Source: Robiginitomaculum sp. (lineage in GTDB: Bacteria; Pseudomonadota; Alphaproteobacteria; Caulobacterales; Maricaulaceae). Taken from it: a stretch of DNA of 8,357 bases. The DNA lies in contig JALSYJ010000281.1 of NCBI GenBank assembly GCA_027071965.1, positions 1 to 8,357 on the forward strand, given 5' to 3'. The notes under the pieces were generated by a model, which searched no databases, was not told where the DNA came from, and saw nothing but the letters and a program-made list of their open reading frames with translations. The stretch's first letter is position 1, and every line of letters starts with the position of its first letter. Shown in pieces: positions 1 to 6,184 of the stretch. The position numbers and the translations under genes were made by a program.

Positions 1-1
1 A

Positions 2-33
2 AAAAGGAAAGGCGGCGAACCGTCTTTCCTTTT
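2..33 (-). terminator. Intrinsic terminator of the rplU-rpmA operon
   Basis: Bases 2-11 (AAAAGGAAAG) are the exact reverse complement of bases 24-33. The inner bases 12-15 and 20-23 continue the pairing with one G-T wobble, giving a stem of about 14 bp. Read on the minus strand, the loop is TTCG, a stable tetraloop type, and the 3' arm ends in TTTCC followed by five T. This is the classical form of a Rho-independent terminator, 41 bp past the rpmA stop codon. The A-rich opposite flank could allow some bidirectional function, but no plus-strand gene ends here. Confidence 0.85.
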
Positions 34-44
34 GGAAGCTTATG

Positions 45-63
45 ATCGCCACGAACGGGCGAT
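45..63 (-). other. Small hairpin between rpmA and its terminator
   Basis: ATCGCC at 45-50 pairs with GGCGAT at 58-63 around a 7-nt loop. It lies in the 3' untranslated region of the rplU-rpmA transcript, just upstream of the terminator hairpin. On the minus strand no T-run follows, so it is not itself a terminator for this operon. It may protect the mRNA 3' end or be chance. On the plus strand it is followed by TTTT, but nothing there needs terminating. Confidence 0.3.
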
Positions 64-74
64 TTTACATCACC

Positions 75-338
75 CTATTTTTCCGAAACCGGGGTCACAG
101 ACACATATGAGCGGTTCATTTTTTTGCGGTTGAACTGCACATAGCCTTCGGTAAGGGCATAGAGGGTGTGGTCCTTACCCATGCCAACATTGTCACCAGG
201 ATAAACCTTGGTTCCGCGCTGACGAATAATAATATTTCCTGGAATTACGTGTTCACCGCCAAATTTTTTGACGCCAAGACGACGGCCTACACTATCGCGG
301 CCATTATTGGAGGAACCACCGGCTTTTTTATGTGCCAT
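75..338 (-). CDS. rpmA: 50S ribosomal protein L27
   Basis: Encodes bacterial L27, a large-subunit protein whose N-terminus reaches towards the peptidyl-transferase centre and helps place tRNA substrates. The 87-residue product is of normal length and is recognisable throughout: MAHKKAGGSSNNGRDS at the N-terminus, then GVKKFGGE, GNIIIRQRG, and the YPGDNVGMGKDHTLYAL block. There is no N-terminal extension of the kind that is proteolytically removed in Bacillota; the protein starts directly at MAHKK. The ATG at 338 lies 3 bp after the rplU stop, with a GGAAGA ribosome-binding site inside the last rplU codons, so the two are co-transcribed and probably translationally coupled. A strong terminator follows at 2-33. 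Identification is very secure. Confidence 0.98.
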   Translation of the reverse strand: MAHKKAGGSSNNGRDSVGRRLGVKKFGGEHVIPGNIIIRQRGTKVYPGDNVGMGKDHTLYALTEGYVQFNRKKMNRSYVSVTPVSEK

Positions 339-341
339 CTT

Positions 342-917
342 CTAGTCTTCCTTTTTTGCTGCGGCTTTTTTGGGAGCCGCCTTTTTAGTCGCAGGTTTTT
401 TAGCGGCAGGTTTTTTAGCTGCTGCAGGCTTGGCCGCTGTTTTCTTGGGCTCTGCCTTTTTTGCTGCGGGTTTAGCAGGAGATTTTGCCGGAGCTTTCTT
501 TTTTGCTGCCGGTTTCGCCTCAGCCTTCTTAGGCTCTGCTTTCTTGGCTGCGGTCTTTTTGGGAGCTGCCTTTTTAGCCGCAGGTTTAGCGGCAGGTTTT
601 TCACCCTTGGCCAGAATATCAGTAATGCGAACCACGGTTTCCATCTGCCGATGGCCCTTGGTGCGCCGATAATCCTTACGCCGCTTTTTCTTAAAAACAG
701 TGATCTTGTTACCCTTGCGGGTTTCCAGCAATTCAGCCGTGACCTGCGCGCCATCAATATTAGGCTCACCAATAGTGACAGTATCACCATTGCCCAGCAT
801 CAGCACCTCGCCAAAAGAAACGGTTTCTCCTTGTTCGCCGGCAAGGCGTTCAAGAACCAGTACATCATTTTTGGCGACTTTATATTGCTTGCCACCGGTT
901 TTTATGACCGCGAACAT
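342..917 (-). CDS. rplU: 50S ribosomal protein L21 with long Lys/Ala/Pro tail
   Basis: Encodes L21, which binds 23S rRNA in the large subunit. Residues 1-103 are a complete L21 domain: MFAVIKTGGKQYKV at the start, LERLAGEQGE, then the basic KKKRRKDYRRTKGHRQ block (77-91) and VRITDI. Typical L21 is about 103 residues; this one is 191. The additional 87 or so residues are an almost pure Lys/Ala/Pro/Glu low-complexity tail with repeated PAAKKA, APKKTA and EPKK units. Tails of this kind on L21 are known in alphaproteobacteria, though their length varies. The start ATG at 917 has AGAAGGA 9 nt upstream. It is the first gene of the operon, with promoter at 1000-1027 and a structured leader. The tail probably adds electrostatic RNA contacts or is disordered; its function is unknown. 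Confidence 0.97.
   Translation of the reverse strand: MFAVIKTGGKQYKVAKNDVLVLERLAGEQGETVSFGEVLMLGNGDTVTIGEPNIDGAQVTAELLETRKGNKITVFKKKRRKDYRRTKGHRQMETVVRITDILAKGEKPAAKPAAKKAAPKKTAAKKAEPKKAEAKPAAKKKAPAKSPAKPAAKKAEPKKTAAKPAAAKKPAAKKPATKKAAPKKAAAKKED
345..605 (-). repeat. Low-complexity coding repeat in the rplU tail
   Basis: This part of rplU encodes the Lys/Ala/Pro tail and is built from degenerate short units, visible on the plus strand as repeated runs such as GGTTTTTTAGC and GGCTCTGC. The composition resembles histone H1-like or AlgP-like tails. Such DNA tends to change length by slippage, so tail length may differ between strains. It also produces long spurious Phe/Cys/Leu-rich open frames on the opposite strand. 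Confidence 0.75.
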
Positions 918-955
918 GGGTTCCGATCCTTCTCAAAAAAAATCAAAAAACAACA

Positions 956-991
956 CGACCCAAGCGGACAGGGGATTCCCGTCTGCTGTCG
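956..991 (-). promoter_or_regulatory. Structured rplU leader: hairpin followed by U-rich tract
   Basis: On the minus strand, CGAC (991-988) pairs with GTCG (959-956), GC (986-985) with GC (965-964), GAC (983-981) with GTC (969-967), and GGG (980-978) with CCC (973-971), leaving small internal loops and a bulged T. The hairpin begins about where transcription from the 1000-1027 promoter should start. It is followed by TGTTG, six T, GA and eight T (950-935), then the AGAAGGA ribosome-binding site. This arrangement could be an attenuator, an autoregulatory L21 binding site, or simply a 5' stabilising stem. The pairing is read from sequence; the regulatory role is inference. Confidence 0.45.
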
Positions 992-999
992 AGCGCGGC

Positions 1000-1027
1000 A
1001 CTATACAAATGCAAAGCCCCAAGTCAA
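1000..1027 (-). promoter_or_regulatory. Sigma-70-type promoter of rplU-rpmA
   Basis: Minus-strand -35 TTGACT (1027-1022) and -10 TATAGT (1005-1000) are separated by 16 bp, close to the housekeeping consensus. Transcription would start near 993, giving a leader of about 75 nt before the rplU ATG at 917. This is the best promoter in the window, fitting a ribosomal-protein operon. Confidence 0.75.
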
Positions 1028-1137
1028 CGCGCGAAATAGATTTAGTTCAGCATAAACAGACAAACATATAGCAGCTAAAATCAATCTTCTGTATTTCGTC
1101 CTTGTGATTATCGGTTTTTTCAGCAAAAGGAAAGCCC

Positions 1138-2280
1138 ATGAAAATTGATCCAATAAAACTTGCCTGTGATCTTATTGCCTGCCCGTCGGTAACCCCGACC
1201 GATGCCGGAGTAATGGACATATTACAAACCGCCTTGCAAAGTATTGGTTTTGAGGTTGAACGCCTGCCCTTTGCCAATGTGGATAATTTATATGCAAGGC
1301 GCGGACAGGACGGGCCTAATTTCTGTTTTGCCGGACATACAGATGTGGTTCCCGCTGGCGATGCTGACAAATGGCAGTCACCTCCGTTTTCACCAACAAT
1401 AGAAAACGGCGTTCTTACCGGGCGCGGTGCCGCCGACATGAAAGGGGGCTTGGCCGCCTTTGTGGCTGCAGCAAGCGAATTTGATACTGATTCTGGATCG
1501 ATAAGCCTGCTGATCACCGGAGATGAAGAAGGTGATGCCACCCACGGCACCTGCAAGGTGCTGGAGGCTTTGGCCAAACGTGGTGAAAAGATTGACCATT
1601 GTCTGGTCGGTGAACCTACCAATCCAACTCAAATAGGTCAGGAAATTAAAAACGGGCGCCGAGGCTCTATCAACACCCATGTAACCATTCGCGGACGACA
1701 GGGGCATGTTGCATATCCTGATCGCGCCAATAATCCGCTTCCGCCTTTGCTGGCACTTATGAACCGACTTGATCAACGCATGCTTGATGAAGGCAATGAA
1801 AGTTTCCAGCCATCAAATCTTGAGGTCACCTCTATGGATGTGGGTAATGCAGCCCATAATATTATTCCGGAAAATGCCAGCGCCAGATTTAATATCCGTT
1901 TTAACACCAATCATAGCGGTGCCGAATTGCGGGAATGGATTCAAAATGAGGCTGCTGGCGTGCAAAAAAGCCATAACTGCAAAATTGATCTTGATATTCG
2001 AATTATGGGTGAGGCATTTCTAACCAAACCAGGTGCTTTTACCAATTTGCTGCAGGATGCCGTTGAGCAAGAAACCGGCCAGCGCCCAGCCCTTACCACA
2101 GGTGGCGGCACGTCCGATGCAAGATTTATCCGCGCATATGCAGAGGTGGCAGAGTTTGGCCTGGTCGGAAAAAGCATGCACAAAATAAACGAGCAGGTGA
2201 ATATAGCCGATATTTATACTTTGACACAGATTTATCACCGGGTGCTGCAAGGATATTTTTCGCCGGATTTTTCTAAATAA
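1138..2280 (+). CDS. dapE: Succinyl-diaminopimelate desuccinylase
   Basis: Cytoplasmic di-zinc M20 peptidase-family enzyme that hydrolyses N-succinyl-LL-2,6-diaminopimelate to LL-diaminopimelate and succinate, in the succinylase route to meso-DAP (peptidoglycan) and lysine. The 380 residues match the usual length of about 375. Visible hallmarks are FAGHTDVVPAGD (H67, D69), GRGAADMKGG (D100, bridging zinc ligand), TGDEEGDA (E130 catalytic base, E131 zinc ligand), LVGEPT (E159), the dimerisation-domain motif RQGHVAYP (H190), GGGTSDARF, and the C-terminal SMHKINEQV (H349, zinc ligand). All expected metal ligands are present, so it should be active. The ATG at 1138 follows AAAAGGAAAG with good spacing. 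It appears monocistronic, divergent from rplU and convergent with the oxygenase gene. I found no convincing promoter in 1028-1137; TATAGC at 1067 is only a weak candidate. Confidence 0.97.
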   Translation: MKIDPIKLACDLIACPSVTPTDAGVMDILQTALQSIGFEVERLPFANVDNLYARRGQDGPNFCFAGHTDVVPAGDADKWQSPPFSPTIENGVLTGRGAADMKGGLAAFVAAASEFDTDSGSISLLITGDEEGDATHGTCKVLEALAKRGEKIDHCLVGEPTNPTQIGQEIKNGRRGSINTHVTIRGRQGHVAYPDRANNPLPPLLALMNRLDQRMLDEGNESFQPSNLEVTSMDVGNAAHNIIPENASARFNIRFNTNHSGAELREWIQNEAAGVQKSHNCKIDLDIRIMGEAFLTKPGAFTNLLQDAVEQETGQRPALTTGGGTSDARFIRAYAEVAEFGLVGKSMHKINEQVNIADIYTLTQIYHRVLQGYFSPDFSK

Positions 2281-2288
2281 AACCCAAA

Positions 2289-2318
2289 GCTCAGTCTGGC
2301 CATAATTGACCGGAGAGC
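2289..2318 (-). terminator. Possible terminator between convergent dapE and oxygenase genes
   Basis: GCTC (2289-2292) pairs with GAGC (2315-2318). After a 2-nt bulge, TCTGG (2295-2299) pairs with CCGGA (2310-2314) with one G-T pair, around a 10-nt loop. On the minus strand the stem is followed by TTTGGGTTTTATTT, a broken T-tract, so it best suits the oxygenase gene, whose stop codon it abuts. On the plus strand there is no T-run. It is moderate evidence only. Confidence 0.4.
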
Positions 2319-3074
2319 CTAACTGGAACTACCCGGCCCCGGATCATCACGCAGCCAGCCGGTTATGGAATATCGGCCAGCTCCAGCAAATGGAGCAACA
2401 TAGGTAACTGAGTGTGGGCGCGGCACCCGGAATATGGATAGAACATTCCACCCCGGAAGCAGGGTTCTTAATACCTGATTTGGCTCTTCTTCATCGTAAA
2501 ACACCAAATTTCCACCCCAGTCAGCGCGCCAGCCTTTTGTAAAGCCAAGTGTATATGCTGCTCGTCTTTCATGATCATCACCGGTATCATCATGATTGGT
2601 AAGAAAATTTCCCGGGCTGTATAGTGTTGCTTGCGCATCAACTTTGATAACATCTTTCTCGCCAGTAATGGCGCGCACAAAATTCAAATATTCTGCCGAA
2701 TTCAAAAATTCAAGAACCGTGTGTAAAAGGTGGCCCGGATCCCATCCGCTTAAATAGGCATCCAGCATTGGATATGAGCTATATATGTATGCAAATTTGT
2801 TTTTTGCCTGCGAGTGTAATTGTTGGGAAACTTTTGCCATCCTCTCGCGCCCTGCAGCTTGCAGGTCTGCATTGCTCATTAAAACATGCTTGCCATTTTC
2901 ATCAGAATACACCAACCGCCATGGTGTCGATTTAGCCAGGACTTCAAAAATAATATCGGCGGTTTCAGGCTCAAAAATATCATATACCTGCACCAGGCCA
3001 TGTTCTGCATATATTTGTGCAAACATCTCAGGGTCAAGGTCGGGATTTAATCTTAGAACTGGGGTTTTATTCAC
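2319..3074 (-). CDS. Tpa1/Ofd1-like 2-oxoglutarate/Fe(II)-dependent oxygenase
   Basis: A non-haem iron dioxygenase of the prolyl-4-hydroxylase-like superfamily, which couples 2-oxoglutarate decarboxylation to substrate hydroxylation. The double-stranded beta-helix core is clear. The iron facial triad is H161 and D163 in TNHDDTGD and H221 in RPHSV, followed by GRYSITGWLR, which contains the 2-oxoglutarate-binding arginine. FTKGWRADWGGNLVFYD between the ligands is characteristic of the Tpa1/Ofd1 N-terminal-domain relatives, which hydroxylate a ribosomal protein or translation factors in yeast; the substrate here is unknown. The frame stays open to a GTG at 3158. I prefer the GTG at 3074 because family-like sequence (VNKTPVLRLNPDLDPE) begins there and the upstream 28 codons look non-coding. 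A TTG at 3131 with AAGAGG before it is a third option. No signal peptide, so probably cytoplasmic. Same direction as the DUF1501 gene. Confidence 0.88.
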   Translation of the reverse strand: MNKTPVLRLNPDLDPEMFAQIYAEHGLVQVYDIFEPETADIIFEVLAKSTPWRLVYSDENGKHVLMSNADLQAAGRERMAKVSQQLHSQAKNKFAYIYSSYPMLDAYLSGWDPGHLLHTVLEFLNSAEYLNFVRAITGEKDVIKVDAQATLYSPGNFLTNHDDTGDDHERRAAYTLGFTKGWRADWGGNLVFYDEEEPNQVLRTLLPGWNVLSIFRVPRPHSVTYVAPFAGAGRYSITGWLRDDPGPGSSS

Positions 3075-3133
3075 GATAAAGGCCGCATTTTGGAAAACGC
3101 TCCATTTATAAACCTGTAAAACACAAAACAATA

Positions 3134-3148
3134 GTGACCTCTTGTCAC
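3134..3148. promoter_or_regulatory. Palindrome GTGAC-N5-GTCAC upstream of the oxygenase gene
   Basis: A perfect 5-bp inverted repeat with a 5-bp spacer lies between the DUF1501 stop (3171) and the preferred oxygenase start (3074). Size and symmetry fit a dimeric regulator's operator. If so, the oxygenase may have its own control inside the cluster. If translation instead begins at GTG 3158, the palindrome would be coding and this reading weakens. No matching regulator is recognised. Confidence 0.3.
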
Positions 3149-3170
3149 ATATACCCACAAAACCCGCAAT

Positions 3171-4358
3171 TTAACGCAATAAATTTTCCATAGGCGCAAT
3201 AGCTGAGCTTTCAGGGAAGACTGAATTGTTCAAATCACCCAAATCAACACCCCAATGATCACGCAAAACCCCCTTGAACAAAGCCCGCAAATCATTTGCT
3301 GCCAGCAAATCCCGGTTTTGGTACAATTGCCCTGATTGTAGCCCCGGCCAATCGCCCAGTATTCTTCGCCCCTTTACTGCTCCTCCAAGCAAAAAGCTGA
3401 CCCCGCCAACACCATGATCGGTTCCACCGGTTCCGTTCTCGTTAAATGTGCGGCCAAATTCTGTTGCCACCAACACCGTTGTTCGGCTCCACTGCTGTCC
3501 TAATTCTTCTTTTAATGCCAAAAGCGCGGTATCAAGCTGTGCCAGATTATCGGCCAAAGTACCGCTGGCACCGCCCTGATTGGCGTGGGTATCCCAGCCA
3601 CCATAGGCAAGCGCACACCCAGCCGGCCCGCCAGGTGCTGACATGATTCTCCCGGCAGCCCGGGCAGAAAACTCAAATCCGGTTCCAAGATTGCCAAGAT
3701 CACCAACAATGTTGGCAATATCAATCGACCCCTGCAATGCATTTTGCAATATTGGATCCGGCCCATACATGGCCAACACCTTATTGACAGTTTCTGCACT
3801 GGCCTGTTCAACCTTGGGAGCAGCCCAGCTTGCAATTGGCTGCTCGCCTGTTAGCACCAGCGTCACAGTAGAGCCTATACCCAAGCCTGCCGGCAATGCC
3901 GGGGCCAATGCAATGGAGCGGTTCAACCACCCGGTTTGCGCACCAAAAGCAGCAGTGGTTCCATTTTCCAGCACATCCTGCCCGTCAAAATGTGAGCGCT
4001 GATTATAAGGGGCTGATGCTGCATGCAAAAATGCAGCCTCTCCCTTTAGATACATTTGCGCAAGATTTGGCATGGCCGGGTGCATGCCAAAACCATCGGT
4101 CAATGCAATGGCGCCTTCTGGCTCACCTGCAGGCGCAATGGCAATACCTGGCCTGGCTGCATAATATTCGTCGCTAAACGTTGGTACCACCACATTAAGA
4201 CCATCCATACCGCCATGTAAAATGACCACAATCAATTTCTGATCAGACGAAGCTGCTGAAAACCCGATCCGGGCATTGGCAAGAGCAAGTGCCATACCGC
4301 CTGCTGCTCCTTGCAACAGGCCCCGTCGGGTCGGATTAAATGAAAAATTGCAGGCCAT
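3171..4358 (-). CDS. DUF1501 family protein with Tat signal peptide
   Basis: A complete 395-residue DUF1501 protein. The family is distantly related to the alkaline phosphatase/sulfatase fold, and its reaction is not established. Residues 10-16 (TRRGLLQ) form a twin-arginine motif followed by a hydrophobic stretch (AAGGMALALANA) and a likely Ala-x-Ala-type cleavage near 29-36, so the protein is probably exported folded to the periplasm. Family hallmarks are LHGGMDGLNVVVP (48-59), RSHFDGQDVLENG (121-133), GGWDTHANQGG (253-263), and TEFGRTFNENG with TDHG (299-316). These contain the His/Asp residues that would be metal-ligand candidates if the phosphatase-like fold holds. The ATG at 4358 has AAGGA 7 nt upstream and lies 2 bp from the DUF1800 stop, so the two genes are coupled. 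Family assignment is secure; function is unknown. Confidence 0.93.
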   Translation of the reverse strand: MACNFSFNPTRRGLLQGAAGGMALALANARIGFSAASSDQKLIVVILHGGMDGLNVVVPTFSDEYYAARPGIAIAPAGEPEGAIALTDGFGMHPAMPNLAQMYLKGEAAFLHAASAPYNQRSHFDGQDVLENGTTAAFGAQTGWLNRSIALAPALPAGLGIGSTVTLVLTGEQPIASWAAPKVEQASAETVNKVLAMYGPDPILQNALQGSIDIANIVGDLGNLGTGFEFSARAAGRIMSAPGGPAGCALAYGGWDTHANQGGASGTLADNLAQLDTALLALKEELGQQWSRTTVLVATEFGRTFNENGTGGTDHGVGGVSFLLGGAVKGRRILGDWPGLQSGQLYQNRDLLAANDLRALFKGVLRDHWGVDLGDLNNSVFPESSAIAPMENLLR

Positions 4359-4360
4359 GG

Positions 4361-5899
4361 TTATGTCCTTTGAAATTCCGGGCTCGTCATCAACAGGGTA
4401 TATCCCTGTTCAACAGAGCTGGCGGCAGAAATGGCATCAGCGGTAAACTGACTTAATATTGGGCCGAATAATTCCTGGGCCGCAGCCAATGGTTCAATAC
4501 TGTTGGGAACATAGCCACTTAACAAATTGCACAGATTGATGCGAGCCGAAAGAATGGAGGAACTTGCCCAGCTTGCTTCTTCTTTGGGCCAGCCATCAGG
4601 CGCATGATAGGAAAACGGGATTTGTGTAACCGCATCAAATACAAATACCGATTGCGAGGGTGTAAGTGTATCAAAGCCAAATGCCCGCAATGCAGCAATG
4701 ACGAATTCCTCGGAATTACGCAATTTGCTAAAATCACCCAGCCACATTTCCGGTGCACTAACCAGGGCAGAACTTACCACCAACAGATCCCCCTGTGAGG
4801 CTGTAAATGCCTGTTCAAGCCTGTCAATCAGGCTTTGCGGAGGATTGTCCGAATGAAAATGCCGCGCCAGTTTGCCAGCAATAAACTTCGCCGTAGACGG
4901 GTGAGACGCCAGGTCTGCCAGAACCTCCAGCCCCTGATCCTGCCCGGTTCCCGTGTATGTCTTGTTCATGACAGTAACGGGGCCTGGCTCGTGCAGTAAT
5001 GGTTCAAAAATAAATGCTCCCATATTCTGGGATTGGATATTCGGATTACCAAATGACCAGCCAGTGATAGCCTTGGCATAGGAAATAATATCATCTTGCG
5101 TGTAGCCGCCATCCACACCCAGGGTGTGTAACTCCAGTGTTTCACGAGCAAGATTTTCATTCAGTCCAAGGCCGAATTCCTGTCCGACAAATGAATTTGG
5201 CCCCACCGAAATCCAGTTATCCAGATAGACCAGCATTGCAGGGTGGGATTCAACCGCCACCAGCATATCGATGAATTTGCCGGTTACATGGGGTCTGATT
5301 GCCTCGCGCTCCATAGTTGCCGAGGTTACCAGCCCCAATAGGGATTTTCCGGAAAAAACATTAAAATGATCACTCCAGAACCGAACCAGAGCCTCGCGAA
5401 ATGAAGCTGGCGTCATTACCGCATGGGTGGTACGAACTCCGATTTCGTCATAATGATTGCTATACATTTGCTGTAACATTGTATGTGATGGCTTGTTAGC
5501 AGCAATTGTTGAGGAGCCTTTTGTCTTTTTATCCAAAAAAATATTACGGGCCTCAGCCAAAGAAGAGCCGCGGACACCATTGTCATCAAGCATCAACTCT
5601 GTAGATTTAATGCGATCAATATCGGCGACAAATGCTGCCAATCGGTCTTTCTTGTTAACCGATGCAACTGATATTGGCTGTTCGGAATTATTCTCCAGAC
5701 GCCTTGCGTTGAGATACTCATAAAACAAGGTGATCCCTTCTTGTGAAGAGACAAGCGAATAATTATCCAGCGTAGAAGAAACATCGGTAAGCTGTGCCAA
5801 CAACCAGGCTTGCGGATCAGATCCGACCTGTTGTGCTTCACCTTGTCGGGCGCCAAGGCCAAACTTGTGCAAGGCAATATATGAATTCATATCGACCAT
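4361..5899 (-). CDS. DUF1800 family protein
   Basis: A complete 512-residue DUF1800 protein of unknown biochemical function. These genes are very often adjacent to DUF1501 genes, as here. Recognisable blocks are LHKFGLGARQGE (10-21, the family's N-terminal motif), LVRFWSDHFNV (171-181), MLVYLDNW (222-229), LNENLARETLELHTLG (246-261), GGYTQDD followed by AKAITGWSF (264-283), and HPSTAKFIAGKLARHF (333-348). The ATG at 5899 follows AAGGGGG with 6-nt spacing and puts the family motif directly at the N-terminus. I see no Sec, Tat or lipoprotein signal, unlike the DUF1501 partner, so its location is unclear. It is the first gene of the cluster, and the region upstream (5900-6060) holds a tandem repeat and an inverted repeat that may be regulatory. 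No convincing -35/-10 pair could be chosen. Confidence 0.93.
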   Translation of the reverse strand: MVDMNSYIALHKFGLGARQGEAQQVGSDPQAWLLAQLTDVSSTLDNYSLVSSQEGITLFYEYLNARRLENNSEQPISVASVNKKDRLAAFVADIDRIKSTELMLDDNGVRGSSLAEARNIFLDKKTKGSSTIAANKPSHTMLQQMYSNHYDEIGVRTTHAVMTPASFREALVRFWSDHFNVFSGKSLLGLVTSATMEREAIRPHVTGKFIDMLVAVESHPAMLVYLDNWISVGPNSFVGQEFGLGLNENLARETLELHTLGVDGGYTQDDIISYAKAITGWSFGNPNIQSQNMGAFIFEPLLHEPGPVTVMNKTYTGTGQDQGLEVLADLASHPSTAKFIAGKLARHFHSDNPPQSLIDRLEQAFTASQGDLLVVSSALVSAPEMWLGDFSKLRNSEEFVIAALRAFGFDTLTPSQSVFVFDAVTQIPFSYHAPDGWPKEEASWASSSILSARINLCNLLSGYVPNSIEPLAAAQELFGPILSQFTADAISAASSVEQGYTLLMTSPEFQRT

Positions 5900-5950
5900 T
5901 AACGGCCCCCTTTTTTCGCCCCTGCTGGAATTTTCCTTCTAAAGCCACTA

Positions 5951-5988
5951 AGCGTTTCTCACTGAGCGTTTCTCACTGAGCGCTTTCC
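5951..5988. repeat. 14-bp tandem repeat upstream of the DUF1800 gene
   Basis: The unit AGCGTTTCTCACTG occurs twice without gap (5951-5964 and 5965-5978), followed by a partial third copy, AGCGCTTTCC. It lies 52-89 bp upstream of the DUF1800 start codon, in the promoter or 5' leader area. Direct repeats near one and a half helical turns apart could be tandem regulator sites, or a slippage duplication. Confidence 0.6.
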
Positions 5989-6012
5989 AGACAGCCGACA
6001 CATGCCGGTAAC

Positions 6013-6056
6013 TATGCTTTAACGGCACTCATCACTTATTCCGTCGGTAAAGCATA
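6013..6056. repeat. Long inverted repeat upstream of the DUF1800 gene
   Basis: TATGCTTTA (6013-6021) is the exact reverse complement of TAAAGCATA (6048-6056). The pairing continues as ACGG (6022-6025) with CCGT (6041-6044) after a 3-nt bulge (CGG), leaving a 15-nt loop. No T-run follows on either strand, so a terminator is unlikely. It could be a cruciform, an operator pair, an RNA hairpin in the DUF1800 leader, or a remnant of a dispersed palindromic element. Confidence 0.5.
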
Positions 6057-6184
6057 CCACAAATACGCAAAAATGCCATAACAAGATCTCCTGTAACAGT
6101 AATTCACACATTTATACTGAACAGGATATGAATTTTAACTATGACTTTGGGGTCAGTACCTGCTAATTTGTGCAATTCTGTTTG

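Noticed and set aside
168..1055. A 295-codon plus-strand open frame rich in Phe, Cys and Leu.
   Set aside because: It is antisense to rplU and rpmA; its composition is the mirror of the Lys/Ala/Pro tail codons, and both sense genes are unmistakable.
1047..1622. A 191-codon minus-strand open frame opposite the start of dapE.
   Set aside because: It overlaps the dapE catalytic core in antisense, has no recognisable domain, and would read through the rplU promoter region.
4604..4798. A 64-codon plus-strand frame with CKCIKAKCPQC, resembling a zinc-ribbon Cys pattern.
   Set aside because: It lies antisense within the well-supported DUF1800 gene, and the cysteines arise from its complementary codons; no ribosome-binding site supports it.
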